From Kineothrix sp. IPX-CK (GTDB lineage: Bacteria; Bacillota; Clostridia; Lachnospirales; Lachnospiraceae), in NCBI RefSeq assembly GCF_039134705.1, contig NZ_CP146256.1, positions 682,001-746,000 on the forward strand: a stretch of 64,000 nucleotides of DNA, written 5' to 3'. The notes beneath the pieces are model-generated. The model worked only from the letters and a program-made list of their open reading frames with translations, ran no database searches and was not told the origin of the DNA. The position numbers and the translations under genes were made by a program. Positions 44,616 through 54,120 of this stretch are shown one piece after another. Position 1 is the stretch's first letter. Each line of letters starts with the position of its first letter.

Positions 44616-44827
44616 TATAATTCATCATCAGCCGGGCCTGTGGCAAGATTTTTTCTCATTCATATTATTATTATGCAAAAGAATGAGGGGATAATATGTT
44701 GAATTTTATATAGTATCATAGCAAAGCTTGGATTTCCCATGTCTTTTCCCAAGGACATGGGAGTTCGCAATGCAGGAAAGCGGAAAATATATTAAAGAGT
44801 ATTCATGGTATAGATATACTAAGGGAC

Positions 44828-45007
44828 CTATGTATAAGGCCCTTCTGCCGTGTCCTTTTTATTCATAATTTTAGTCAGCGTAGCAGCGAAGCTATTATTT
44901 TCATTTTTTATTTCACGGACTGTCTGTGTCGTCATATTTTTTTGTGACAAGAATCTGGAATCATTCCAGTTCTTTGTTTCTACACTTTCTACTGCCGTTA
45001 TTCTCAT
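44828..45007 (-). CDS. Small protein of 59 aa, unknown
   Basis: The minus strand encodes MRITAVESVETKNWNDSRFL and then an asparagine- and threonine-rich helix (NMTTQTVREIKNENNSFAAT) to a TAG. An AAAAGGG ribosome-binding site lies at good spacing before the ATG at 45007. The composition is more protein-like than the plus-strand frames here. A hairpin CCCATGTC/GACATGGG at 44736-44761, without a T-run, lies downstream. No family recognised. Confidence 0.5.
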   Translation of the reverse strand: MRITAVESVETKNWNDSRFLSQKNMTTQTVREIKNENNSFAATLTKIMNKKDTAEGPYT

Positions 45008-45324
45008 ATTTTTCCCTTTTTAGCGCTTTTATCTTCTATAAGTTTCGTTTTAATCTTCTTTACAGAGAGACATTCTTTATTACTATTATATGCTCCGGAC
45101 TATCAAAACTTGTACTGTTATTCATCGCGAGCTATACTTACAGCTCATACTGTCTGTCCGATGGATTCCCTAAACATAAGAAATAAGAATATCTTGTTAC
45201 AATGGCTGGAATGATTACTCTTTTACTTGATTGTAATGTGGTAGTGTGTTAGGGTTGCATTAGTAGAGACCTATCATCTGTAGAAAGTTAAGATAAAGTT
45301 ATATTTGAAGGGAATAGTGAATAA
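45008..45324. other. Gene-free stretch
   Basis: These 317 bases hold the divergent upstream regions of the small minus-strand gene and of the NUDIX gene. An AT-rich TATAAT at about 45088-45093 on the minus strand may serve the small gene. The plus-strand frame at 44926-45186 has no ribosome-binding site and looks non-coding. Nothing else is recognised. Confidence 0.4.
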
Positions 45325-45753
45325 ATGACAGCTGTAAAAATCTATGATGATGTTGATGATAATCTTTTGAAGTTTGCAGTTATTATTGCAAAGAAAGGCA
45401 AAGAATTTATATATTGTAAGCACAAAGATAGAAACACGCTGGAAGTACCCGGAGGTCACAGAGAAAAGGGAGAAAATATCTTCGATACGGCAAAAAGAGA
45501 ATTATATGAGGAAACAGGCGCTAAAGAGTTTGATATAAGGCCAATTTGCATATATTCAGTAACGGCTCTGGATGATCTTGAAGGACGAGAAAGTTTTGGA
45601 ATGTTATTTTATGCAGAAGTAAAAACATTTGAAACAGAACTTCATAGTGAAATTGAAAAAAACATATTGATGAGTGGATATCCGGAGAACTGGACTTATC
45701 CGAATATACAGCCTAAATTAATGGAAGAGGCGAAAAAGAGAGGTTTTATATAA
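45325..45753 (+). CDS. NUDIX hydrolase
   Basis: A 142-residue NUDIX protein with the box GGHREKGENIFDTAKRELYEETGA and the strand FAVIIAKKGKEFIYCKHKD before it. The C-terminus (MSGYPENWTYPNIQPKLME) is unlike MutT and resembles sugar-nucleotide or general NTP hydrolases of Bacilli. No obvious operon partner. GGGAA precedes the ATG weakly. Confidence 0.85.
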   Translation: MTAVKIYDDVDDNLLKFAVIIAKKGKEFIYCKHKDRNTLEVPGGHREKGENIFDTAKRELYEETGAKEFDIRPICIYSVTALDDLEGRESFGMLFYAEVKTFETELHSEIEKNILMSGYPENWTYPNIQPKLMEEAKKRGFI

Positions 45754-45872
45754 TAGGAATCATCCTATTTTTGCCATGAAGCTATGACCTTACCGCTGAT
45801 AAGGAGAAAAAAGCAAAGAATTAAATTAGTAAATATTGTATATAAGAGTAAAAAGCGATTGGAGATAAGGCG

Positions 45873-46067
45873 ATGGATGGAACAGTTAGAAGTAATGTTA
45901 AAATAGGTGCAAAAGTGCTTGTAGTACAGAAGCAGGATCAGAGAACAGGAAAACTGACAGAAGGTATCGTACAAAGATTACTTACCAATTCAGCAAATCA
46001 CCCGAGAGGGATAAAGGTAATGTTAGAAGGCGGTATCGTCGGAAGAGTACAGAAGATTTGTGAATAG
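45873..46067 (+). CDS. ywbE: YwbE-family protein
   Basis: A 64-residue protein of the YwbE family (DUF2196): VRSNVKIGAKVLVVQKQDQR, then GKLTEGIVQRLLTNSANHPRG and IVGRVQKI, the highly conserved small beta-barrel with the NSANHPRGIKV block. Function unknown. KOW-like composition suggests binding to RNA or ribosome, not shown. The next gene begins directly after its stop codon. Confidence 0.9.
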   Translation: MDGTVRSNVKIGAKVLVVQKQDQRTGKLTEGIVQRLLTNSANHPRGIKVMLEGGIVGRVQKICE

Positions 46068-46085
46068 ATGAAAGGTGATGCAAAT

Positions 46086-46562
46086 ATGAAATTACTTATA
46101 AAACAACGTGTATTTTCATGGACAGATTCCTATGATGTGTATGATGAAAGCGGCAATGTCAGATTTTGGGTGAAAGCAGAGCTGATAGCGCTGGGGCATC
46201 AGCTCCATGTATACGACGCCAACCGGAATGAAATAGGGATGATAAAACAAAAACTGTTTACGTTTCTCCCGGCATTTGAAATGGAGATTGGTGGAGTGAC
46301 TAGAGGAAGAATCCAGAAACGGTTTACTCTATTCAGACCAAAGTATGAGATCGATTGTAACGGCTGGAGCGTGGAAGGAGATTTCCTCGGGTGGGATTAT
46401 GATGTGTATTCCGGAGAAAGCGCCATTATACATATTTCTAAGCAATTACTCCATTTTGGTGATACCTATGTGATAGATATAGATGATCCGGCGGATGAAT
46501 TGATGGGGATGATGCTTGTTATTGCCATTGATGCCGCAAACTGTATACAGGAAAATTCTTAG
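46086..46562 (+). CDS. LURP-one-related family protein
   Basis: A 158-residue protein of the LURP-one (DUF567, YxjI) family: KLLIKQRVFSWTDSYDVYDE, the basic LFRPKYEIDCNGWSVEGDFLGWDYDVYSG region and an ending helix (MGMMLVIAIDAANCI). The fold is a 12-stranded tubby-like barrel. Its role in bacteria is not known. The start at 46086 follows AAAGGTG. It is co-transcribed with YwbE. Confidence 0.88.
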   Translation: MKLLIKQRVFSWTDSYDVYDESGNVRFWVKAELIALGHQLHVYDANRNEIGMIKQKLFTFLPAFEMEIGGVTRGRIQKRFTLFRPKYEIDCNGWSVEGDFLGWDYDVYSGESAIIHISKQLLHFGDTYVIDIDDPADELMGMMLVIAIDAANCIQENS

Positions 46563-46791
46563 ATATATGGGAATCAGGAATATTTATTCGTCAGTCCAAT
46601 GCTTTTATCCAGCCTTTTGGGGATAAAGAGGGAGAGCAGCAATACCGACCTTTATGTAGCAGAAAATGAGAAATTACCGGGAAGAAAATGTATTATACCA
46701 GTCAGGAAAGGTATGATACAATACGGTTAGATTGAACTAACTAAAGGGATTTGTTAAGATAACACAGTCAGATAAAAAGGTGAGAAAATAA

Positions 46792-47607
46792 ATGGAGTTT
46801 GAATTTAATCAATTGGTGGAAAGCTTTGCCAAATCGGATTTTCGTGTGAAGGAAGTATACCGCTATAAAGTTGAGCCGGGAAGAAAGGGCAGGCAAAGAA
46901 CAGCACCTTTTCCGGGAATCTTGATTCCGATTAGCGGGAAAGCAGAGTTTGGGTTTAACGGGATCCAGTATATAACCGACCCTAAGAAGATTATTCATGG
47001 GGGAGCGGAGATGCTGCTCGATAAAAAGGTAATAGGAAACAAGGAATTGCAGTATATGGCAATTCTTTATGAAGTTAAGAATGAACATAGAAATGGTCTG
47101 CGGCTGCCGGATACACATTTTGAACTTACCATTGGTCACAGCCCAAGATTAAAGGGACTGCTCAACCGGTTGTGGAAGATATCCCATATCCCGGATACTT
47201 TATCGGAATTTCAACGGGAGACTCTGTTTCGGTGCGTGCTGGAGGAGATTTTCGTGTGTACGGAAAAAAGATTTGTTTCTCATGACAGGGATCTTTATGA
47301 AAGAATCAGTGATTATATTCATGAGCATTATTCGGAGGAACTTTCGGTAGGAGATCTGGCAGAAATGTATGAGCTGACCCCGAACCGGCTTTACTATATT
47401 TTTCATAAGTATGCCGGTATGGGGCCGGGGGATTATCTGATTCTGTACCGCATGAACCGCGCTAAAGAGCTTCTTCTGACAACAGACGCTTACGTCCATG
47501 AAATTGCCGGGGAGGTTGGATATTCTGATCCCTTGTATTTCAGCCGTATCTTTCAAAAAAGAATAGGTTGTTCCCCAAGCGAGTTAAGGAAAGTTATTAA
47601 GGAATAA
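46792..47607 (+). CDS. AraC-family regulator of the nif-like/iron-transport locus
   Basis: A 271-residue protein with an N-terminal cupin-like domain (VKEVYRYKVEPGRKGRQRTA, then GILIPISGKAEFGFNG) and a C-terminal pair of helix-turn-helices (LSVGDLAEMYELTPNRLYYIFHKY and VHEIAGEVGYSDPLYFSRIFQKRIGCSPSELRK). It lies directly upstream of the siderophore-type transporter and reads in the same direction. AraC proteins in such positions often respond to the imported siderophore. A 19-bp hairpin separates it from the lipoprotein gene. Confidence 0.88.
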   Translation: MEFEFNQLVESFAKSDFRVKEVYRYKVEPGRKGRQRTAPFPGILIPISGKAEFGFNGIQYITDPKKIIHGGAEMLLDKKVIGNKELQYMAILYEVKNEHRNGLRLPDTHFELTIGHSPRLKGLLNRLWKISHIPDTLSEFQRETLFRCVLEEIFVCTEKRFVSHDRDLYERISDYIHEHYSEELSVGDLAEMYELTPNRLYYIFHKYAGMGPGDYLILYRMNRAKELLLTTDAYVHEIAGEVGYSDPLYFSRIFQKRIGCSPSELRKVIKE

Positions 47608-47656
47608 TCCATGGTGATTTAAAGATTTCTCCATTCCATCTATAAATATCGGTATG

Positions 47657-47700
47657 ATAGAATTGCATGAGTTAGAAAAGGCTAACTCATGCAATTCTAT
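47657..47700 (+). terminator. 19-bp perfect inverted repeat between regulator and transporter
   Basis: ATAGAATTGCATGAGTTAG is repeated in perfect inversion after a 6-base loop (AAAAGG), running into TTTAAG. A good terminator would have more T residues. It also covers the first possible start of the lipoprotein gene, so it may be an attenuator or the regulator's operator. Confidence 0.75.
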
Positions 47701-47721
47701 TTTAAGACAGGAGGAGAAAAA

Positions 47722-48753
47722 TTGAAAAAACCAATGAGTTTCATATTATCTGCAGCAGTAATGTCCATGCTGCTCGTAGGATGTTCCGCAGGAACGAATA
47801 AGAGTGAAGACGTTTCCGCAGAAGAGGTGCCGGTGATTCAGGAGGCTCTGGCTCCCACGGCAGAAGCAGAAGAAGTAACAGAGGAAGACTCGGCCGGTGA
47901 AGAAGCAGTAGCAGAATGGCCAAGAACAATAGTAGATGCGGCCGGGCATGAGGTTGTTCTTGAAAGTATGCCGGAGAGAATTACCTTATTACATACATTT
48001 TATCTTGAGCATTTGTTTGCTCTTGGAGTAACCCCCACTGCCGCATCGCTTGGCAATCTTCTGGGTCAGACAGAGTCGTTGGAGAGCTCGGAATTGTTTG
48101 CTCCTTATATGAGCGGAGTGGAAATCATGGACCTTGGAAGTGCAAGGGAGGTTAATCTGGAAGCAGTGCTGGAATCGGCACCAGATGTCATTATCACATT
48201 TTCCATCCATGGGGGCATAGATGAGGTATATGACCAGCTGACCGAAATCGCTCCGGTCATTCTTCTGGATTATAGTGACACATGGCAGGATCAGCTGTTA
48301 AGCTGTTCGCAGATTATTGGCAAGGAAAGTAAAGCACTGGACGTTATTACGGAAGTGGAATCGACGATTGCTGATGCCGGGGAACAGGTCAGTCAGTATC
48401 AGGACAGAAGCTATGCACTGTTTCGTACTGATGGCAAAGGATTTATTGCAGTTGGAACCCCATCCTATTATGAAACATTTGGTCTGACCAAACCTGAGGG
48501 TTATCCGGAATCCAGTGAGACTATATCGCTGGAAGCGGTAGCGGAAATGGATCCCTATTACATTGTATTCCAGCATAATTATGAAGCAACTACAGCATTT
48601 GTCCAGAGCCTCGAAAGCTCCTCCGTATGGCAGTCTTTGGACGCGGTACAGAATAACCGGATTTATTATTTTGATGAAAATATGAATTCGAATGGACCGC
48701 TCGCAATGAAGCTGACGGCCGAGAAGTTAATGGAGCTTTATACGGAAGAATGA
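47722..48753 (+). CDS. Iron-chelate/cobalamin-type ABC binding lipoprotein
   Basis: A 343-residue class-III binding protein (FecB/BtuF-like): signal peptide with lipobox LLVGC, an acidic linker of 50 residues rich in alanine and glutamate, then the family core (RTIVDAAGHEVVLESMPERI, then NLEAVLESAPDVIITF and YIVFQHNYEATTAFVQ). The TTG start at 47722 lies seven bases after GGAGG. An ATG at 47689 lies in the hairpin. It delivers a metal chelate, corrinoid or tetrapyrrole to the permeases encoded 440 bases downstream. Confidence 0.9.
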   Translation: MKKPMSFILSAAVMSMLLVGCSAGTNKSEDVSAEEVPVIQEALAPTAEAEEVTEEDSAGEEAVAEWPRTIVDAAGHEVVLESMPERITLLHTFYLEHLFALGVTPTAASLGNLLGQTESLESSELFAPYMSGVEIMDLGSAREVNLEAVLESAPDVIITFSIHGGIDEVYDQLTEIAPVILLDYSDTWQDQLLSCSQIIGKESKALDVITEVESTIADAGEQVSQYQDRSYALFRTDGKGFIAVGTPSYYETFGLTKPEGYPESSETISLEAVAEMDPYYIVFQHNYEATTAFVQSLESSSVWQSLDAVQNNRIYYFDENMNSNGPLAMKLTAEKLMELYTEE

Positions 48754-48810
48754 AGCAATTAATAATTGCAGTACAGGGAGTGTCAGGGGAGAGAGTGGTA
48801 TGCCTCTGAC

Positions 48811-49145
48811 GCTTTTATCTTATAGGATTAAGGTGCCAAAAGGACTTTTGGCGAACGTCTTTAGACAATATGTCCAATACAAAAAGGCTCCTACTCCGAA
48901 TTCCAATATATAAGAAGTTCTAATTCTCAGTCTATTCGCGCCAAACATACCAGAAAACAAAAAACTCGCTGCGCTCAAACAGTTTTGTTTTCTGGTATGG
49001 CTCAAATATTCTGAGAAAGAACTTCTAAATATTTACATAGGCGTAGTCGCTCTTTTTGTATTGGTCATATTGACTCGAATATTTTTAAAAAAGACCTTTT
49101 GACACCCTAATCCTTATAGAAAAGTACGTCCTATAAGATAAAAGC
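48811..49145. repeat. 335-bp imperfect foldback (MITE-like) element
   Basis: Both ends read GCTTTTATCTTATAGGA inward, and the arms match along most of their length around a centre at about 48978 (ACCAGAAAACAAA on both sides of AACTCGCTGCGCTC). The right arm carries an extra segment of about 18 bases near its end. No protein is encoded. It sits between the lipoprotein and permease genes of one operon, so transcripts must pass through it. A hairpin GCCC-TTC-GGGC follows at 49144-49154. Confidence 0.8.
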
Positions 49146-49189
49146 CCTTCGGGCAGGATGCGCGAGAGTATAACAGAATGGAGAAGAAG

Positions 49190-50197
49190 ATGGAAACAAG
49201 GAAGAGAGGAAAATATTATTATGTGCTGTTCGGAGGGCTGGCTGCGGTGATTGTGGTTTCCTGTTATTCCGTAACTCAGGGTTCGATTCGGATACCTCTT
49301 TCCACAATCAGGGAAGCTATTGTCCAGTTTGATGCTCAGAATAAATATCATCTGATACTGATGGATCATCGTCTGCCCAGAATTATTGCCGGACTTTTGG
49401 TCGGCGCATCCTTGTCGGTGGCCGGGGCAATTATGCAGGGAATGACCAGGAATCCGATGGCGGATTCCGGATTGATGGGACTGAATGCTGGAGCAGGCTT
49501 CGCTCTTTCTATATGCTTTGCCTTTTTTTCAGGGTTGTCATATTTGCAGAAAATCTTTTTCTGTTTTGCGGGAGCGGCACTCAGTGCCGTATTTGTCAAT
49601 GGAATTACGACTCTTCGCAGGGAAAAAGAAACATCATTCAATATGGTTATCATTGGCGCGGCAGTGAGTGCTCTTCTGACCGGACTCAGTCAGGGAATCG
49701 CTCTATGTTTTAATGTATCACAGAGTATTACTTTTTGGACGATGGGAGGAGTGTCCGCTGCCGACTGGAATCAGATACGAATCATGACCCCGATAATCGT
49801 TGGAGCTCTGTTTTTCTCAGTAATGACAGCAAGGCAGATAACTCTTCTGAGCCTGGGGGAAGAGGTGGCGCAGGGACTGGGACTGAATTGCAGGAAATAC
49901 CGGAGAATTCTATCCTTACTGATGGTCATACTGGCAGGAATATCGGTATCCGTTGTTGGTGCAGTTGGTTTCGTCGGTTTGATCGTTCCTCATATTGTCC
50001 GTTTTCTGGTGGGAGTAGACTACCGGCATATCATTCCGGCCAGTGCGGTATTCGGCGCACTTTTGATGGTTGCGGCGGATCTGGCGGCAAGGAGCATTAA
50101 TCCGCCTTTTGAAACTCCCGTTGGGGTATTGACCTCATTAATCGGAGTTCCGTTCTTTTTATATTTGGCCAGAAAGCAAAGGAGGGGAATGGGATGA
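49190..50197 (+). CDS. FecCD-family ABC permease 1
   Basis: A 335-residue permease with about ten membrane segments. Family signatures are HRLPRIIAGLLVGASLSVAG and MQGMTRNPMADSGLMGLNAGAG, and late VGAVGFVGLIVPHIVRFLVG, the segment that contacts the ATPase. The start at 49190 follows GGAG. Its end overlaps the second permease by four bases. Together they transport chelated iron, cobalamin or haem. Confidence 0.93.
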   Translation: METRKRGKYYYVLFGGLAAVIVVSCYSVTQGSIRIPLSTIREAIVQFDAQNKYHLILMDHRLPRIIAGLLVGASLSVAGAIMQGMTRNPMADSGLMGLNAGAGFALSICFAFFSGLSYLQKIFFCFAGAALSAVFVNGITTLRREKETSFNMVIIGAAVSALLTGLSQGIALCFNVSQSITFWTMGGVSAADWNQIRIMTPIIVGALFFSVMTARQITLLSLGEEVAQGLGLNCRKYRRILSLLMVILAGISVSVVGAVGFVGLIVPHIVRFLVGVDYRHIIPASAVFGALLMVAADLAARSINPPFETPVGVLTSLIGVPFFLYLARKQRRGMG

Positions 50198-51225
50198 AGA
50201 AAGTAAGACGGTCCTATGCTGCAAAAGGAGTCGCAGCACGGCAGCAGATTTTTATCGCCGCCGCGATTCTGCTGCTGCTTGGAACCTTATTTCTTAGTAT
50301 GAAAGCCGGCTATTCCAGCTTTACGGTAATGGATACCATTCAGACATTGATTGGAAATGGAACAGAGCAGCAGAAACAGATATTGTTTCAGTTTCGCCTG
50401 CCGAGAATTATCTTGAGTACATTGATTGGATCCGGGCTGGCACTTTCCGGGTGTATTTTGCAGAGTATTACCCGCAACCCGCTTTCGGATCCGGGACTAT
50501 TGGGAATTAATGCCGGCTCAGGCTTTATGGTTATGCTGTACATCCTGTTCCTTGGAGGGGAGTCCGGTCTGGCGCTCATGGGACTTCCGCTTCTTTCTTT
50601 TGCAGGTGCCGGTCTTGCGGCAATATTAGTCTATCTGCTTGCATACCGTACAGAGGATAAGGTGACTCCGGTACGCCTGATATTGACGGGATTAGCGGTA
50701 CAGGCGGGGATATCATCGCTGACTACGCTGCTTGTAGTGAAGATGGACGAAACACAGTTTGAATTTTTTGCGGCCTGGCAGGCAGGACAGTTTTGGGGAG
50801 CCGGCTGGCGCCATGTATTTGTGGTATTGCCATGGATGCTGCTTTTGATGCCGCTTGTCCTGTATAGAAGCAGACTTTTGGATATATGCAGTCTTGGAGA
50901 TCCGACGGCTGTCTCACTTGGCGTATCTATGGAGAAAGAGAGGAGAATCTTGCTGGGCTGTTCTGTTATGCTGGCAGCATCCGGGGTTGCGATTGGAGGA
51001 AATATCGGATTTGTTGGTTTGCTCGCCCCCCACCTGACAAGAAAAATTGTTGGTTCAAGACATGAGATATTGCTGCCGGGCTGTGCGTTGGTTGGAGCCG
51101 TTCTGGTTGCATTGGCAGATACTGTCGGCCGAATCATCATTCAGCCATCTTCGATTCCAACCGGAATCATGACGGTACTGCTTGGAGCGCCGTATTTTAT
51201 TTTTTTACTTATAAAAAGAAAATGA
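50194..51225 (+). CDS. FecCD-family ABC permease 2
   Basis: A 343-residue permease with the same signatures (RLPRIILSTLIGSGLALSGC, ITRNPLSDPGLLGINAGSG, IGGNIGFVGLLAPHLTRKIV). Its length and ten membrane segments are normal. It starts inside the end of the first permease (ATGA), a coupled pair. The ATPase gene lies 62 bases downstream. Confidence 0.93.
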   Translation: MKKVRRSYAAKGVAARQQIFIAAAILLLLGTLFLSMKAGYSSFTVMDTIQTLIGNGTEQQKQILFQFRLPRIILSTLIGSGLALSGCILQSITRNPLSDPGLLGINAGSGFMVMLYILFLGGESGLALMGLPLLSFAGAGLAAILVYLLAYRTEDKVTPVRLILTGLAVQAGISSLTTLLVVKMDETQFEFFAAWQAGQFWGAGWRHVFVVLPWMLLLMPLVLYRSRLLDICSLGDPTAVSLGVSMEKERRILLGCSVMLAASGVAIGGNIGFVGLLAPHLTRKIVGSRHEILLPGCALVGAVLVALADTVGRIIIQPSSIPTGIMTVLLGAPYFIFLLIKRK

Positions 51226-51287
51226 CAGAAAATAGATACAAGAGAAAATTTGGCGCAGATAAGCGGTAAGAAGGAGGATAAAAACGG

Positions 51288-52085
51288 ATGGATGCTTTAA
51301 AGGCTGATGCGCTCAATATCGGCTATCGGGAAGAATTAATAGTAAAAGAGCTGTATATGTCGATTCCCAAGGGTAAAATTACTGTAATGATAGGGGCGAA
51401 CGGATGCGGAAAATCTACTATATTAAAGGCACTCGGGAGAATTCTGCAGCCGAGAAAAGGAACCGTGTATCTGAATGGAGCAGATATTCATCGTCTGTCT
51501 ACACAGGAGGTGGCCAAACGGATGGCGATTCTGCCCCAGTCGGTACAGGCACCGGAGGGCCTGACAGTCGGCGACCTTGTTTCTTACGGAAGATATCCCC
51601 ATAAAAAAGGTTTTGGAGCATTGTCAGCAGAAGATCATGAGATCGTGGATTGGGCACTTGGGATCACAAATCTTAGTGATCTCGCATGTGTTCCGGTGGA
51701 TACCCTGTCCGGAGGGCAAAGGCAGCGGGCGTGGATCGCGATGGCAATTGCACAGAAGACAGATGTAATATTACTGGATGAACCGACCACATATCTGGAT
51801 CTGTCCTATCAGCTGGAGGTGTTGGAATTGCTGAAGCATCTGAATGAGGCTAATGGTTATACCATCGCAGTGGTGCTGCATGATATTAATCTTGCGGCCA
51901 GACACGCAGATTATATGATTGCGATCAAGAATGGAAGAATACTCGAAGAAGGCACACCGGAGGAAATTATGACCAGAGAGGTTTTAATGAAAACTTACCA
52001 GATTGATGCTCAGATTGTAATGGACCAGCGAACAGGAAGGCCGATCTGCCTGTCCTATGATTTGGTAAAGACGGAGGAAGTATGA
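51288..52085 (+). CDS. FecE-type ABC ATPase
   Basis: A 265-residue ATPase: Walker [13 protein letters not shown]-loop [11 protein letters not shown], signature LSGGQRQRA, Walker [14 protein letters not shown] and switch histidine [18 protein letters not shown] precedes the ATG. The stop codon overlaps the ATG of the NifH-like gene (ATGA), so import and the nif-like genes are translated from one message. That overlap is the main argument that they work on one compound. Confidence 0.95.
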   Translation: MDALKADALNIGYREELIVKELYMSIPKGKITVMIGANGCGKSTILKALGRILQPRKGTVYLNGADIHRLSTQEVAKRMAILPQSVQAPEGLTVGDLVSYGRYPHKKGFGALSAEDHEIVDWALGITNLSDLACVPVDTLSGGQRQRAWIAMAIAQKTDVILLDEPTTYLDLSYQLEVLELLKHLNEANGYTIAVVLHDINLAARHADYMIAIKNGRILEEGTPEEIMTREVLMKTYQIDAQIVMDQRTGRPICLSYDLVKTEEV

Positions 52086-52831
52086 AAAAAATAGCAGTAT
52101 ATGGAAAGGGAGGTATTGGAAAGTCTACAACAGTTTCCAATATGGCAGCGGCGATGTCCGCTATGGGATATACCGTAATGCAGATCGGATGTGATCCCAA
52201 AGCAGATTCTACGAGAAATCTGACAGGAGGAAAAAATATCGCGACAGTGCTCGATACTCTGCGTACCAAGGAAAATGCAGCACTGGAAGATTTTGTGGTG
52301 AAAAGCAGCAGCGGTGTATACTGTGTGGAATCAGGAGGTCCTGTTCCGGGGGTAGGCTGCGCGGGAAGAGGGATTATCACAGCTTTTGAGAAGCTGAATG
52401 AATTGCATGCATACGAGGTATATGCGCCTGACATCGTCTTGTATGATGTTCTGGGCGATGTGGTCTGCGGAGGTTTTGCGATGCCAATCAGAGGAGGATA
52501 TGCGGATGAAGTGTATATTGTAACCTCAGGAGAGATGATGTCATTGTACGCGGCATCCAATATTGCCCATGCTGTGAAAAGCTTTGGCAGCAGAGGGTAC
52601 GCATCACTAAAGGGGCTGATTCTGAATGCCAAAAACATTCTGGAGGAGGAGGCGCTGGTGCAAAGGGCCGCTGACGAAATCGGTACAAAAATCATACATA
52701 AAATGCCGAGAAACCCAATTGTTCAAAAAGCAGAGGAGATTGGATTAACCGTAGTGGAAGCGTTCCCTGAATCCTCAATGGCAGAGGAATATAAGGCACT
52801 GGCAGCGCGGATGCTGGAGGTGGAGCAATGA
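52082..52831 (+). CDS. NifH/BchL-like ATP-dependent reductase iron protein
   Basis: A 249-residue homologue of the nitrogenase iron protein. Deviant Walker A is [11 protein letters not shown], switch I region [11 protein letters not shown]. The cysteines that bind the inter-subunit [4Fe-4S] cluster are C93 (PGVGCAGRG) and C129 ([11 protein letters not shown]), both present. It would pass electrons, driven by ATP hydrolysis, to the D/K-like complex encoded next. It is about 20-40 residues shorter than NifH at the C-terminus, like BchL/CfbC proteins. Overlaps of four bases link it to the ATPase gene and to the D-like gene. Confidence 0.93.
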   Translation: MKKIAVYGKGGIGKSTTVSNMAAAMSAMGYTVMQIGCDPKADSTRNLTGGKNIATVLDTLRTKENAALEDFVVKSSSGVYCVESGGPVPGVGCAGRGIITAFEKLNELHAYEVYAPDIVLYDVLGDVVCGGFAMPIRGGYADEVYIVTSGEMMSLYAASNIAHAVKSFGSRGYASLKGLILNAKNILEEEALVQRAADEIGTKIIHKMPRNPIVQKAEEIGLTVVEAFPESSMAEEYKALAARMLEVEQ

Positions 52832-54120
52832 AGGATGCTTTCGGACATCTGAAGCCGCTATCGGAGATTAGAAATAATGCGGGAATCCCGTTTTTGACAC
52901 CGGATGTCGCGCCGGGGACCCATTGCCCGATGAGGATGGCTTCCGTAATTTGTGAAGAGATTGAGGGGTTATCCTCACTGTTGGTAGGCATGCCGGAATG
53001 CACAACTTATTCCCGGATGTTCAGTCAGTCGGCACAGGGAAGGAAAGGGGAACTCCACTGGCTGTACGTTCTTGACTCCAGAGAAATTGTATTCGGATGC
53101 CGGGACGGAGTAATAGAAGCTGTCAGAAAAATGGAAGAAAAAGGTGCGAAAGATATTCTGGTAATCGGAACCTGTATTCCGGATCTGATAGGAGAAGACT
53201 TTGAAAGCATCGCATATGAATTAGAGGCTGAGACAAATAGTAAGACAGCCTGTATTCTGCTGGGACAGTTCAAGAATATCAGTTATCCTGCAGGTTCCTA
53301 TAAGACGATGGAAGCATTGGTTATGCTGATGCAGCCCAAGCAGAGAAATCAGAGAAGCGTTAATGTGCTTGGCAGGTCACCGAAGGAGGAGCATAGTCCG
53401 AAACCCAAGCTTTTTGCCTATCTTGAAGAGTCGGGCTATCAGCTCCGTTATCTTGGTCCTAAATCTTCCATGGAAGAGATAAAAGAAGCCCCGGATGCGG
53501 TATTAAATATTGTAGTCTCTCCCTATACCCTGCCTATGGCGCGGAAAATGGAGCAGAAGTTCGGCATCGAGTGTGTCGCTTTGCAGGAGATCTACGATAC
53601 GCCAGGTATTGAACAGGCGTATCGGAGGGTGGAAGATATCCTGGGATGCCGGATTGTATGTATGTTTAGAGAGGATGAACAGGCATTGAGGATGAAGGAG
53701 GAAGCGGCAGGGAAATTACTCCGTGATAAACGATTCCTGATGACCCTGAGGGTGGACCTGCCGATTCCTCTGACCGGTTATTTGATACAGCAGTTTGGAA
53801 TGTACCCGGTTTTGCTTCATCTTGAGGAATTCTACCCGGAGGATCATCGATATGTATCTGAAATTAAAAAACTTGGATATGATCCTCTTGTGTGCAGGAT
53901 TGTCAATGAATCCGGAGCATATGGATTATTGGAGAAATTATCTCCGGATCTTGGGATCGGTTATTTAGCGGATGCTGAGAAGTGTGTGACATGGGTGGAT
54001 AATATGCTTGATTTCTACGGGATGATTGGCTATGAGCGGACAATGGCAATACTGGACCGGATCATGGGGGCATTGGATCAGAATAAAGGAGAGGAGGAAG
54101 AATGCCATGGGCTTGCATAG
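52828..54120 (+). CDS. Nitrogenase component 1-like protein (NifD/BchN-like)
   Basis: A 430-residue protein of the oxidoreductase nitrogenase component 1 family. Three cysteines take the places of P-cluster or NB-cluster ligands: C33 (PGTHCPM), C58 (GMPECTT) and C116 ([13 protein letters not shown]). No partner pattern for a FeMo-cofactor Cys/His pair is evident. The three Rossmann-like domains are of usual length. With the following K-like protein it should form a catalytic heterotetramer that takes electrons from the NifH-like protein. The four-base overlap with the NifH-like gene supports one complex. Confidence 0.88.
   Translation: MKDAFGHLKPLSEIRNNAGIPFLTPDVAPGTHCPMRMASVICEEIEGLSSLLVGMPECTTYSRMFSQSAQGRKGELHWLYVLDSREIVFGCRDGVIEAVRKMEEKGAKDILVIGTCIPDLIGEDFESIAYELEAETNSKTACILLGQFKNISYPAGSYKTMEALVMLMQPKQRNQRSVNVLGRSPKEEHSPKPKLFAYLEESGYQLRYLGPKSSMEEIKEAPDAVLNIVVSPYTLPMARKMEQKFGIECVALQEIYDTPGIEQAYRRVEDILGCRIVCMFREDEQALRMKEEAAGKLLRDKRFLMTLRVDLPIPLTGYLIQQFGMYPVLLHLEEFYPEDHRYVSEIKKLGYDPLVCRIVNESGAYGLLEKLSPDLGIGYLADAEKCVTWVDNMLDFYGMIGYERTMAILDRIMGALDQNKGEEEECHGLA

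Noticed and set aside
44926..45186. 86-codon plus-strand frame
   Set aside because: Phenylalanine- and leucine-rich without ribosome-binding site. The minus-strand 59-residue gene explains the region better.
51967..52695. 242-codon open frame on the minus strand over the nifH-like gene
   Set aside because: It is a reverse-strand shadow of a strongly recognisable gene, with serine/proline-rich composition and no ribosome-binding site.
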